Shown: one piece after another, positions 26,435-35,317 of the stretch | Layout: every line of letters begins with the position of its first letter | Numbering within the stretch: the first letter of the stretch is position 1 | NCBI RefSeq assembly: GCF_900188375.1 | Contig: NZ_FZOO01000013.1 | Coordinates: 43,031 to 107,030 of the forward strand | Origin: Geodermatophilus pulveris | GTDB taxonomy: Bacteria; Actinomycetota; Actinomycetes; Mycobacteriales; Geodermatophilaceae | DNA length: 64,000 bases | Reading direction: 5' to 3' | The notes under the pieces: generated by a model | The model's input: only the letters and a program-made list of their open reading frames with translations | Told to the model about the DNA's origin: nothing | Database searches by the model: none | Position numbers and translations under genes: made by a program

Positions 26435-28719
26435 CGGGTAGTCATGAGGTCCACGAGCAGCTCCTCGTAGCCGTGCGCCGTCTGCTCGACCCGGTAGCGT
26501 TCCTCGACTCGTCGGCGTGCCGCCGTACCCATCCGCTGGCGACGTCGAGGGTCTTCGGCGAGCTCACCCAGTCTGTCGGCCAGCGCCTTGGCGTTCCCGA
26601 CCGGGACGAGGTGGCCGTGCTCCCCGTCGACCACGATGTCCCGCAGGGCACCGCAGTCGGTCGCCACCACGGGGATCCCGGACGCCATCGCCTCGATGAC
26701 CGCCATGGGGACGCCCTCGTGGACTGACGACAGGCAGGACACGTCGAAGGCGGGCAGCACGGTGGGGACGTCCCGGAGGATGCCGGTGAACTGGACGCTG
26801 TCGCCGAGCCCGAGACTCGTCGCGAGGGCGCGGAGCTCCCGCTCCCGCGGACCGCCGCCGACGACGACCAAGCGGGCTGCCGGGTGCGACCTGCGCAGGA
26901 TCGCGAAGGCCTCGAAGAGCACGTGATGGGCCTTCTGCGCGCTGAGCCGGGCCACGATCCCCACGACGAAGGCATCGACGGGGAGGCCGAGCCGTGCTCT
27001 CGCCGCTGCCCGGGCCGCCTCGTCGGGGAGCGGGCCCACCGTGACCCCGTTGGGGATCACGACCTCCCGCGTGCGACTCCACGGGCGACGACCGACCCCC
27101 TCCTCCCGGTGCAGGTACTCACCCTGGCTGGGAGCCAGCAGGATCAGCGCGTCGGTCTCGCGCAGCGTCGCGGCGGCCCACCTGGGCAGGACCCGCCCGC
27201 CGACGCCCGTGAGGTCCATGTCGTGCACCGCCACCAGGGTCACCGGGACGCGGGCCAACCGGGCGGCCAGTCGGCCCAGGGCCAGCGAGGCACGGTGGTG
27301 ATGGGTGACCAGCACGGCGTCCGTCCTCCCCCGGCGCAGGGTCCTCACCAGACGGGGCAGCGTCCGGAGGTCGAACTTCCCGCTGCGGCCCATCACATGC
27401 ACCGGGAACCCCGCCGCCCGGAACTCCTCGGCCAGCGGCCCGGGGGTTCGGAGGCTCACCAGGCAGGGTTCCACCACGGCGGGGTCGAAGGCGCGGAAGA
27501 CGTCGCGCATCAGCAGCTCCACCCCCCCGACGGAGGTCTCGTCCAGCACGAGGGCCAACCGGAGCGGCCTGCGGACGGCGTCTCCCGCCCGAGGAGGCGA
27601 CGCGATGCCCAGGAGTTGCCGTTGCGCCTCCCCGACACTGCGCTCGAGGGTGAACTCCGCCTCCACGCGCGCCCGCGCAGCGGCCCCGAACGCGAGCCGC
27701 TCGTCCTCCGCCCCCAGCAGCCCGATCAGCTTGTCCGCCAGCGCAGCAGGATCGCGGGGAGGGACCAGGTAGCCGGTGACCCCGTCCTCGAGCAACTCCG
27801 GGATGCCTCCCACGGCGGTGCAGACAGCAGGACGGGACGAGGCCATCGCCTCCAGGAGCGCCATCGGGAGGCACTCGATGGTGAAGGAGCTGAGAACGAA
27901 CACGTCGATCACGGAGAGCAGGGACGCCACGTCGCCGCGCGCGCCGGCGAAGACGACGCGGTCGGCGATGCCGAGCCGGCGAGCCGTCTCCTCGAGCCCT
28001 GCTCGCCGCTGCCCGTCGCCGACGACCAGGAAGCGTGCCCTCGCCTCGGTCTCGGCGACGAGCGCAGCCGCTCGCAGGAACGTCTCGTGGTCCTTCTCCG
28101 GTCGCAGCGCAGCGACGATGCCCACCACGAGGTCGTCCTCGAGCAACCCCAGACCGGCCTTCGTCACGGGGTCGGCCCGGCCGTCGAACTGGGACGGGTC
28201 CACCCCGTTGTGGATGATCCGCACCTTGCGGTGCGGGAGGCCCAGTTCCCGCACCAGGTAGGGGACCTGCGCCTGCGCGACGCCGAAGTACGCGTCGGTG
28301 ACCCGGTCGAGCACGGCATCCGCCAGCTGTCTGACCCGCCCTCGGCGCTCGAGGTCGCCGCAGTTGTGGACCCAGACGACCACGTGGGGTACGCGCGCCA
28401 GGACGGCGGCCAACCGGCCCAGCCCCTCGGCGTTGTACCCACGGAGGACGACCACGTCCGGCGCGAGTCTCCGCAACTCGCGCACGAGCTCCGCGAGGCA
28501 CTGCGGCGCTTCCCGCTTAGTCCGGTCCAGCGCAACGGCGGGCACACCGCTTGCCGCGAGGGACGGGAAGAGCTCTCCTTCACGGCCGAGGCAGATCACC
28601 GAGGGATCGACCAGCCGCTGGTCGAGCCGGCTGACCAGGGTCGTGACGTGCCGCTCGGCCCCACCGATGCCGAGGTCGGGGACGACGAAGGTCACCCGCA
28701 CCGGACGCGGAGGACTCAC
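26431..28719 (-). CDS. Fused double family 4 glycosyltransferase
   Basis: 762 residues containing two complete GT-B transferases in tandem. The first spans about residues 8-375 (VVPDLGIGGAERH; HNGVDPSQF; ALRPEKDHETFLRA; EAMASSRPAVCTAVGGIPEL). The second spans about 390-760 (LVLDETSVGGVELL; IPNGVTVG; RLSAQKAHHVLFEA; EAMASGIPVVATDCGALRD). Both keep the E-x7-E donor-site pattern. Ordinary GT4 proteins are about 370-400 residues, so this is a gene fusion or duplication. It may add two successive sugars. It is flanked by ATGA overlaps on both sides. Confidence 0.9.
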   Translation of the reverse strand: MSPPRPVRVTFVVPDLGIGGAERHVTTLVSRLDQRLVDPSVICLGREGELFPSLAASGVPAVALDRTKREAPQCLAELVRELRRLAPDVVVLRGYNAEGLGRLAAVLARVPHVVVWVHNCGDLERRGRVRQLADAVLDRVTDAYFGVAQAQVPYLVRELGLPHRKVRIIHNGVDPSQFDGRADPVTKAGLGLLEDDLVVGIVAALRPEKDHETFLRAAALVAETEARARFLVVGDGQRRAGLEETARRLGIADRVVFAGARGDVASLLSVIDVFVLSSFTIECLPMALLEAMASSRPAVCTAVGGIPELLEDGVTGYLVPPRDPAALADKLIGLLGAEDERLAFGAAARARVEAEFTLERSVGEAQRQLLGIASPPRAGDAVRRPLRLALVLDETSVGGVELLMRDVFRAFDPAVVEPCLVSLRTPGPLAEEFRAAGFPVHVMGRSGKFDLRTLPRLVRTLRRGRTDAVLVTHHHRASLALGRLAARLARVPVTLVAVHDMDLTGVGGRVLPRWAAATLRETDALILLAPSQGEYLHREEGVGRRPWSRTREVVIPNGVTVGPLPDEAARAAARARLGLPVDAFVVGIVARLSAQKAHHVLFEAFAILRRSHPAARLVVVGGGPRERELRALATSLGLGDSVQFTGILRDVPTVLPAFDVSCLSSVHEGVPMAVIEAMASGIPVVATDCGALRDIVVDGEHGHLVPVGNAKALADRLGELAEDPRRRQRMGTAARRRVEERYRVEQTAHGYEELLVDLMTTR

Positions 28720-29783
28720 CTCACCAGCTCCTCGTAGAGCGCGTCGAGCGTGCGCCAGGCCAGGGCCACGTCGAACCTCGCCCGCACCCGGGCCAACGCC
28801 AGCGCACCCAGCTCCGAGCGCTTCCCCGGGTCCGAGATGACGGTGCGCAGGGCCGCGACGAGAGCGTTCCCGTCATCCACCGGGACGAGTACGGCGCACT
28901 CGTCGTCGACGAGATCCGGGATGCCCCCCACCTCGGTGGCGACCACGCAGAGCCCGTGCGCCATCGCCTCCAGCACCGCCATCGGCTGCCCTTCGAAGCG
29001 GGAGGGGAGCACCAGCACGTGCGAGTGGCTCAGCAGGCGTTCCACCTCGGCGGACTCGACCCAACCCAGGACACGCACCTGCCCGGCGGGACCGAGTTCC
29101 TCGGTCTCCCGCCACGCCCGCTCCAGGTCCCCCGGACCGACCATGACCAGGTCGGCGCAGGGGAGGTGCGGCTCCTCGCGCAACTGTCGCCATGCCTCGA
29201 GGAGAGCGAAAGCGCCCTTGTCCTCGGTCATCTCCCCCACGAAGAGCACGTGCACGGGCTCTCCCGGACCGGGCTGGTCGACCAGCGTCCGCGGGCTGAC
29301 GGCGTTGGGGACGACGATGACGCGGGCGTCCGGAGCGATCCGCTGCAGGGCTGCCGCCCACCGGTCCCCCAGGCCGATGACCCGCTCCGCGCTGCTGAGC
29401 GTCCTGCGGATGTACCGCTGCAGCAGCCGTGGGGACCGTGCGTAGAAGTCCCCGAACGCACCCCCGTGCACGTGCATGACCACGGGGATGCCGGCGGCCC
29501 GGAACATCCACGCCAGTGCGGACTTACGGGCGAAGCTGCCGTAGCACGACGTGTGCAGGTGGACGAGTCCAGGCCGGCGGACGGCGAGCTCTCGCACGAC
29601 TCCGCCGACCCCCATGGCGAAGGTCCCCACCCGCGCGGTGCGCGAGCCGTTCCGGTGGGTCGCCACGTGACGGATCCGCCATCGCTCCCACAGCGGCGTC
29701 CCCTGCAGGGTCCGCACGTACGTCGCCACGCCACCCCGCGTGTCGGTGCGGGTCGACACCCACAGCACGCGCCGAGGCCTCAT
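28716..29783 (-). CDS. Family 4 glycosyltransferase
   Basis: 355 residues. The start is ATG 29783, which overlaps the Wzy stop (ATGA); longer in-frame reading upstream is antisense-like noise. N-terminal features are WVSTRTDTRGGVATYV and HLHTSCYGSFARKSAL, then HVHGGAFGDFY. The donor domain has PNAVSPRTL, FVGEMTEDKGAF and SRFEGQPMAVLEAMAHG. It is a standard GT4 retaining enzyme acting in repeat-unit assembly. Sugar specificity cannot be read from sequence. Confidence 0.9.
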   Translation of the reverse strand: MRPRRVLWVSTRTDTRGGVATYVRTLQGTPLWERWRIRHVATHRNGSRTARVGTFAMGVGGVVRELAVRRPGLVHLHTSCYGSFARKSALAWMFRAAGIPVVMHVHGGAFGDFYARSPRLLQRYIRRTLSSAERVIGLGDRWAAALQRIAPDARVIVVPNAVSPRTLVDQPGPGEPVHVLFVGEMTEDKGAFALLEAWRQLREEPHLPCADLVMVGPGDLERAWRETEELGPAGQVRVLGWVESAEVERLLSHSHVLVLPSRFEGQPMAVLEAMAHGLCVVATEVGGIPDLVDDECAVLVPVDDGNALVAALRTVISDPGKRSELGALALARVRARFDVALAWRTLDALYEELVR

Positions 29784-31318
29784 CGGACGACCAGGTCCCC
29801 GAGCGGCACGGTGTCCGCGGCGTGACGGCCCACCGAGCCACTGCACCCGGTCCTGCGAGCCTGCTCCCGCGAGTGACCCATCACCGCACCCGCGAGGACC
29901 ATCACCATGATGTTCGGGAAGTCGAAGAAGCGCAGGTCGACGGTCAGACCGGTCACCACGTGGGCGACCAGGCACAGCACGGCGGTCAGTCCCAGCGCAC
30001 GGCCGTAGATCTCGCCGGCCCGGAGGCGGCGGGTCGCCCGCACGAGCCCGGCGCCGATCAGGGCGAGGATCGCCAGCCAGAGGGCGAACCCGACGATGCC
30101 GAGCTCGACCAGGATCCCCAGGCTGTCGAGGTGGGAGGCGATCCCGTACCCGCGCTGCCAGGGAACCGCCGGTGACCACTGCTGGTGGTGATAGGTGTTC
30201 ACCGCGGTGAATCGGCCGATGCCCCACCCGAAGAGCGGCTCCCGGGAGAAGGCCCAGAGCGACGTCGCGATGTTGTTCAGCCGGTCGTGGATCTCGTCCG
30301 GCGACCCCACGCCGCCGGCGGTCCGGTCCGCACTGGTGAACGTCGACCAGTTCACGATCACTGCCCCGGTGATTGCCGTCCCGACGAGCACGAAGCCGGT
30401 GCGGAAGCCCTTGGCCGCAGCCGCGCCGAGCAGGACCACCACCCCGAAGGCCAGCCAAGCCACTCGGGTGTGCGTCAGGTACACCCCGTAGACGCTGACC
30501 GCGGCCACCACACCGGCGAGAGCCCGGAGCGCGGGTCTCTCGCCCCGGTTGCAGGCGATGAGCATCCCGACGAGGAACCCGACGACGAGCACCAGACCGT
30601 TCACCACCGGCTGGTTGAAGACACCGACGGCCCGATCAGGCCAGCTGGGGCTGTCGGCGATGTACCTGGGCCAGACGACCTGCGGCGCGGCGAACTGGAG
30701 GATGCTCACCATCGCGGAATATGCGGCCGCCGCCAGAACGGACCACAACAGGACCCGGACGGCTCGCTCGGTGACGAACAGCAGACGCCCCACCAGGAAC
30801 ATCGTCAACGGCATTGCGGTGCCGATGAGCACGAAGCGCAGCACGGAGAACGACCCCGGGTCCCGTTCGTCCCCTGCCGGGAGGGCATGCGGCATCACCA
30901 TGGAGAGGAGGTTCCAGGCGATGTACAACCCGATCAGGCACGTGAGGGGTTCGACCGGCACGTCGGTCACCCGTCGCTGCCAGGGCCTGCACCACAGCCA
31001 GACCGAAGCGATCACCCCGGCGAAGGCGAGGATGAACGGGTCGACCGGCAGGGTCCCGGACGGGACCGCCAGCCGGAAGAAGGTGGTGACGAAGAGGTAG
31101 GTGCAGGCCACCACCGGGCTCCCCAACCCCAGCGCGACAGCCAGCAGGCCGATGGCGCCCACGAGGAGCAACGCGCCCAGCTGGCCGGGAGCCTTCGCGA
31201 GGAGACCGAGCGTGACGAGGATGATCCCCACGAGGACTGCCGCCACGGCTGCGGTGACCCGCCCGTCCGCGCGGACGCCGACCAGCGGTCCGTGCGGAAG
31301 CCGGCTCAGCCCGGACAA
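29780..31318 (-). CDS. O-antigen ligase/Wzy-like polymerase
   Basis: About 512 residues from TTG 31318, which has GAGGG five bases upstream and lies 22 bases past the Wzz stop; codons further upstream look non-coding. There are roughly 11-12 membrane helices and one long outer loop (about residues 330-410). That loop contains GWGIGRFTAVNTYHHQ and HLDSLGILVELGIVG, the Wzy_C/RfaL signature region. The protein would join repeat units on the outer face of the membrane. Its operon places it with Wzz and three glycosyltransferases. Confidence 0.87.
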   Translation of the reverse strand: MSGLSRLPHGPLVGVRADGRVTAAVAAVLVGIILVTLGLLAKAPGQLGALLLVGAIGLLAVALGLGSPVVACTYLFVTTFFRLAVPSGTLPVDPFILAFAGVIASVWLWCRPWQRRVTDVPVEPLTCLIGLYIAWNLLSMVMPHALPAGDERDPGSFSVLRFVLIGTAMPLTMFLVGRLLFVTERAVRVLLWSVLAAAAYSAMVSILQFAAPQVVWPRYIADSPSWPDRAVGVFNQPVVNGLVLVVGFLVGMLIACNRGERPALRALAGVVAAVSVYGVYLTHTRVAWLAFGVVVLLGAAAAKGFRTGFVLVGTAITGAVIVNWSTFTSADRTAGGVGSPDEIHDRLNNIATSLWAFSREPLFGWGIGRFTAVNTYHHQQWSPAVPWQRGYGIASHLDSLGILVELGIVGFALWLAILALIGAGLVRATRRLRAGEIYGRALGLTAVLCLVAHVVTGLTVDLRFFDFPNIMVMVLAGAVMGHSREQARRTGCSGSVGRHAADTVPLGDLVVR

Positions 31319-31340
31319 GGCACCCTCGGCAGAACGGCGC

Positions 31341-32834
31341 TCATCCTCGGCCCGTCCGGGCGTTCGGACTGAAGACGCGCGTGGCGGCCACGTCGACAGG
31401 CGAGGGACCGACGCGTTCGGACCGGTCGGGGGGAAGGTGTTCGCGGCTCTCGGGGGATCGCCCATCCGGTTCTGGGGACGTCGGTCGGTCCACCTCCGCG
31501 TCCGCCTCCTCGCTCACCGCAGCCACCACTGCACCCATCAAGGTCGCGCCCATCTGTCGGAGGACGGCCACGGCCTCGCGAGCCGCGGCGACGCGGGTGA
31601 CCTCGGTGTCGACGACGAGGATGGTCTGATCAGCTGTCTGACACATGGCTTGAGCGAGCGCGCACTGCACCGCGGCGGGCGCCGCCATGACGACGTACTG
31701 CCCCGCGAGGGCCTCGTGATGGAGCAGCTCGCCGACCTCGCTGACCGGCAGGCCTTCGGCGTCCTCGGTCGACCGCAGGGCGAGCGGGAGGAGCGAGAGT
31801 CCCGGCAGGCGGCCGGGCCGCACCTGGGGCACCGCTGACTGGTCGACGATGGCGCTCTCCCCGCCCGTGTCGACCAGGACGGTCCGGAATCCCTGCCTCG
31901 CCCACTCACGTGCCAGCTCGCACGCGACGAGCGAGGCCGCGGAGCCCTCCTCGGGTTGGGCGACAGCCACCACCCTGGAACCGCCGAGCCGAGCTCTGGT
32001 GATGTTGGCCAGCTGACCCAGTCGTTGCTCCCTCCTGGCCCGCGTCCGCGGGAGTTCCACCAACGTGCCCAGCCCGACCTTGTCGGCGACGTCCTGCCCG
32101 GTGTGGAGACGTCCCGACAGGCTTGCCAGGAACAGCGCCGCCACCAGGCCCAGGAAGAGCCCGCCCGCGAGGGCGGGCAGGAGGTTGCCGAACAGCGAGG
32201 GAGACTGCGCCGACACGCCGCCCTGCGCCTGCAGCTCCTGCAGGACGTTGACCTGGTCGTCCTGGATCTGCTCGATCCGGTCCTGCAGACCGGCAACGAC
32301 CGCCTGGGCGGTCGGGCTGTTCGACCCCAGGGCCGTGTCCAACTGGTCCTGCAGCGTGACCAACTGCTGAGCCTGGCTCTGGGCGCGGACCCGGTTGATG
32401 TCGTCCATGAACGCCTTGGCCACCCGGATGGCGTACGACTGGGCGGTGTCGGGATCGGATGTGGTGGCGCTGATGACGAGTATGGGGCTGGCTGCCGCAG
32501 ACTCGGCGGAGACCGGGACGTCGCCGGGGATCTGCGCGTCCCGCAGCAGCTGCTCCTGGTAGGCGCCGTCGTCGAAGTAGACGGCGTACCCCTGCACGAG
32601 CACGGCGTCCTGGTCCGGGGACCTGTCGTTGGACGAGACGATCAACGAGGTCCGGCCCACGTAGGTGGTCGGGGTCGTCGCCGTCACTGCGAGGGCAGCC
32701 AGCACGGCCACTGCAGTGACCACCAGGACGACCGACCAGTAGCGACGCAGCCGCGCCAACAGTGCACCCACGGTGTTGCCGCCAACCGCCGCGCCTCCCG
32801 TACGCACGGCATTCGACGCCGCGTGTGTTGACAC
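31341..32834 (-). CDS. Wzz-type chain-length protein with degenerate BY-kinase domain
   Basis: 497 residues from GTG 32834 preceded by GGGGAGC. The N-terminal part is a Wzz domain: transmembrane helix WSVVLVVTAVAVLAALAVT, extracellular coiled-coil region (about residues 60-200) and second helix LLPALAGGLFLGLVAALFLA. The C-terminal part resembles a bacterial tyrosine kinase (CpsD/Wzc) fold but lacks function-defining residues. The Walker A position reads QPEEGSAASL with no Lys, Walker A' reads VLVDTGGE, and no tyrosine cluster ends the protein. Wzz proteins set polymer length. Here control by phosphorylation through this domain seems unlikely. Confidence 0.85.
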   Translation of the reverse strand: MSTHAASNAVRTGGAAVGGNTVGALLARLRRYWSVVLVVTAVAVLAALAVTATTPTTYVGRTSLIVSSNDRSPDQDAVLVQGYAVYFDDGAYQEQLLRDAQIPGDVPVSAESAAASPILVISATTSDPDTAQSYAIRVAKAFMDDINRVRAQSQAQQLVTLQDQLDTALGSNSPTAQAVVAGLQDRIEQIQDDQVNVLQELQAQGGVSAQSPSLFGNLLPALAGGLFLGLVAALFLASLSGRLHTGQDVADKVGLGTLVELPRTRARREQRLGQLANITRARLGGSRVVAVAQPEEGSAASLVACELAREWARQGFRTVLVDTGGESAIVDQSAVPQVRPGRLPGLSLLPLALRSTEDAEGLPVSEVGELLHHEALAGQYVVMAAPAAVQCALAQAMCQTADQTILVVDTEVTRVAAAREAVAVLRQMGATLMGAVVAAVSEEADAEVDRPTSPEPDGRSPESREHLPPDRSERVGPSPVDVAATRVFSPNARTGRG

Positions 32835-33010
32835 TGCCGCTCCCCTCGCCGGTAGCGCACGCGCGTTCCGGCGGCGGTTGAGTCCCATCGACCGGTGACG
32901 CAGCCGCGGCCACAGCCTGCGGCCGACCCACCATAGGTTCTTCGCGGCTCGTTTCGGTTCTCGATCGCACTGCTGTTCCAGACCGGATCCACGAGCAGTG
33001 GCGCGGCCGG

Positions 33011-34030
33011 TCACCCGACGCGCGAGGGGAGTCCAGTGGCGTGGAAGTCACCCCAGGGGGCCGTGCCGTTGTAGTCGGACTGCTGGTTGACATAGGCATA
33101 GCAGTGGGAGTCGAGGTACTCGCCCATGCCGGCGGCGGTCTCGGTCACCGCGAAGTTGATCGCCTCCCCCTTGGTGACCGAGGACTGCGCAGCCCACTGC
33201 GAGGAGCAGGCGTACGGCCCGAAGAAGTCGATCTCGCCGTCGTGGTACTCGACGAAGCCGCCGTCGGCGAGGGCGTTCCCGGACTTCGAGGGATTCGGGT
33301 AGCCGCCACCGTCGTTCGGCGACCAGGTGCCGTTCACGATGAAGACCAGTCCGTGCTCGTCGGCCACGCTGCGCAGTGTCTGGCTCAGCGCGATGGCGCC
33401 CTCCCGGTAGGCCGCCTTGTCCGGGAAGCTCGCCCAGTCGAAACCGGGGAACCACGAGCGGGACCCGAGGTCGTCGACGAACCAGCCGGCCATGTGCGGG
33501 TTCTCCGCGACCATCGTCTCCAGGACGCACCTGATCTTGTCCTGCAACACGGAACCGACCCGGAAATCGGTGAGGTGCCCACCCTGGTTGGCCCGGTGGT
33601 CCCCGGGCCACCGCGAGGTCGCCGGACCGCAGACCGACGGGTTGATCAGCATGTCGTGATAGCGGCCGTACGGGTTGTCGATGATCGGGTCGAGGTAGAT
33701 GAGGACGCTGCCGCCGCCGGCCGAGACGTCCTTGAACGCCTGGTCCTGGTAGTTGTCCCGGCCTGCCACCACGAGACCACCGGGATGCGCGTAGGCCACC
33801 GCGCCGGCCGAGGACCCGTAGAAGAGCGCCCCCGGCTGCGCAGGCAGGCTCGTGACGGTCGTGACCGCGGGCGGTGGATCGGGCGTCGGGGTGGCGGCGG
33901 TGGGCTCGGGCACCCCAGTGGTGGTGGCCAGGACGGCGACCAGGATCAGCACCGCAGCAGTCACCACCGCGAGCGCCCCGATCAGTCGCCGCGCTGCGGT
34001 GCCGGTCCAGCGTTGCCTGCCTGCGGCCAT
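33011..34030 (-). CDS. Secreted hydrolase-like protein, copy 1 of a tandem pair
   Basis: 339 residues with an N-terminal membrane anchor or signal (LIGALAVVTAAVLILVAVLA), a Pro/Thr-rich linker and one globular domain. The domain contains LIYLDPIIDNPYGRY, MAGWFVDDLGSR, LVFIVNGTWSPN and DGEIDFFGPYACSS. The spacing of Asp-rich strand ends suggests a TIM-barrel glycosidase-like fold, but I cannot place it in a numbered family. It sits at the end of the polysaccharide locus and is probably an exported polymer-processing enzyme. About 220 central residues are almost identical to the neighbouring copy. Confidence 0.75.
   Translation of the reverse strand: MAAGRQRWTGTAARRLIGALAVVTAAVLILVAVLATTTGVPEPTAATPTPDPPPAVTTVTSLPAQPGALFYGSSAGAVAYAHPGGLVVAGRDNYQDQAFKDVSAGGGSVLIYLDPIIDNPYGRYHDMLINPSVCGPATSRWPGDHRANQGGHLTDFRVGSVLQDKIRCVLETMVAENPHMAGWFVDDLGSRSWFPGFDWASFPDKAAYREGAIALSQTLRSVADEHGLVFIVNGTWSPNDGGGYPNPSKSGNALADGGFVEYHDGEIDFFGPYACSSQWAAQSSVTKGEAINFAVTETAAGMGEYLDSHCYAYVNQQSDYNGTAPWGDFHATGLPSRVG
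33141..33808 (-). repeat. Near-identical 668-bp block, copy 1
   Basis: This block matches 34232-34899 at a constant offset of 1091 bp with about four base differences seen by eye. Flanking parts of the two genes differ heavily, so the edges of identity are sharp and lie inside the coding regions. Confidence 0.9.
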
Positions 34031-34092
34031 GCTGGCCGCATCATAGGGACCGGGACGTCCGTCTCAGGGCCTCCGGGATCGCGCCTCGTGCG

Positions 34093-35070
34093 CTAGCACG
34101 AGACCCCGGGCGGGAGCCCGGTGATGCACGAGTTCCCCCAGGGAGCCACCCCGCCGAACTCGACCGTGGGCTGTCGGTTCACGTAGGCGTAGCAGCCCGA
34201 CTCGACGTACTCCGCCAGGCCCGCGGCGGTGTCGGTCACCGCGAAGTTGATCGCCTCCCCCTTGGTGACCGAGGACTGCGCAGCCCACTGCGAGGAGCAG
34301 GCGTACGGCCCGAAGAAGTCGATCTCGCCGTCGTGGTGCTCGACGAAGCCGCCGTCGGCGAGGGCGTTCCCGGACTTCGAGGGATTCGGGTAGCCGCCAC
34401 CGTCGTTCGGCGACCAGGTGCCGTTCACGATGAAGACCAGTCCGTGCTCGTCGGCCACGCTGCGCAGTGTCTGGCTCAGCGCGATGGCGCCCTCCCGGTA
34501 GGCCGCCTTGTCCGGGAAGTTCGCCCAGTCGAAACCGGGGAACCACGAGCGGGACCCGAGGTCGTCGACGAACCAGCCGGCCATGTGCGGGTTCTCCGCG
34601 ACCATCGTCTCCAGGACGCACCTGATCTTGTCCTGCAACACGGAACCGACCCGGAAATCGGTGAGGTGCCCCCACTGGTTGGCCCGGTGGTCCCCGGGCC
34701 ACCGCGAGGTCGCCGGACCGCAGACCGACGGGTTGATCAGCATGTCGTGATAGCGGCCGTACGGGTTGTCGATGATCGGGTCGAGGTAGATGAGGACGCT
34801 GCCGCCGCCGGCCGAGACGTCCTTGAACGCCTGGTCCTGGTAGTTGTCCCGGCCTGCCACCACGAGACCACCGGGATGCGCGTAGGCCACCGCGCCGGAC
34901 GGGGAGGACCCGTAGAACAGCCCGGCAGCCTGTGCCATGGTGGACGTCGGAGTGGACGAGGTCGCGGCCATGAGGGCGACCGAGGCCAGCACCGCACCGG
35001 TCACCACGGCGACCACGCCAGCCAGTCGCCGCCTCCCCGTGCCGGTCCAGCGCTTCCGGGGCACGGCCAA
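34093..35070 (-). CDS. Secreted hydrolase-like protein, copy 2 of a tandem pair
   Basis: 325 residues from TTG 35070 with GGAGGAG six to seven bases upstream. Architecture is the same as copy 1: membrane anchor (VVAVVTGAVLASVALMA), short linker, and globular domain with the same Asp-rich motifs. Within the shared core I see only about three residue changes (Ser/Asn, Gly/Trp, Tyr/His). The signal regions and C-termini have diverged strongly; this copy ends with an extra Cys. The function is unknown but probably matches copy 1. The pair lies downstream of a divergent fdh region and upstream of Wzz. Confidence 0.75.
   Translation of the reverse strand: MAVPRKRWTGTGRRRLAGVVAVVTGAVLASVALMAATSSTPTSTMAQAAGLFYGSSPSGAVAYAHPGGLVVAGRDNYQDQAFKDVSAGGGSVLIYLDPIIDNPYGRYHDMLINPSVCGPATSRWPGDHRANQWGHLTDFRVGSVLQDKIRCVLETMVAENPHMAGWFVDDLGSRSWFPGFDWANFPDKAAYREGAIALSQTLRSVADEHGLVFIVNGTWSPNDGGGYPNPSKSGNALADGGFVEHHDGEIDFFGPYACSSQWAAQSSVTKGEAINFAVTDTAAGLAEYVESGCYAYVNRQPTVEFGGVAPWGNSCITGLPPGVSC
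34232..34899 (-). repeat. Near-identical 668-bp block, copy 2
   Basis: Partner of 33141-33808 in the same orientation. Direct repeats of this length can recombine, which would delete one gene and leave a chimera. Confidence 0.9.
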
Positions 35071-35182
35071 GGTCGCTCCTCCGGTCTTCGAGGGCGGGTC
35101 GGTCCGAGTGGATGGGTCGAGTGCCGGTCAGTTCCTCACGCAGCTCGATGGGCAGACGGCTGCCCGCATCCTAGGGATCGGG

Positions 35183-35208
35183 ACGGCCATGTGGTGCCAC
35201 ATGGCCGT
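35183..35208. promoter_or_regulatory. Perfect 12-bp inverted repeat
   Basis: ACGGCCATGTGG and its exact complement are separated by two bases. It lies about 110 bp upstream of the copy-2 hydrolase gene and 110 bp downstream of the fdh operon. It could be an operator bound by a dimeric regulator or part of a transcription terminator. Confidence 0.45.
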
Positions 35209-35229
35209 CTCCGGGTGATCCGTGGGGGA

Positions 35230-35260
35230 GGTCCGGTGGCGTCGGGGACGTCACCGGACC
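35230..35260 (-). terminator. Probable terminator of the formate dehydrogenase operon
   Basis: A 9-bp perfect stem (35230-35238 with 35252-35260) is extended by flanking G/C runs and has a 13-nt loop. It starts 58 bases beyond the stop of the last fdh gene. Confidence 0.55.
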
Positions 35261-35317
35261 CCCAGCCGAGCAGCCAGTGAGCCCCTCGCTGGTGGTCGGC
35301 TCGGACCGACGCCGGCC

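Noticed and set aside
26884..28737. Long open frame antisense to the fused glycosyltransferase
   Set aside because: Gln/His/Arg-rich composition and no motifs; mirror of a clearly recognised gene.
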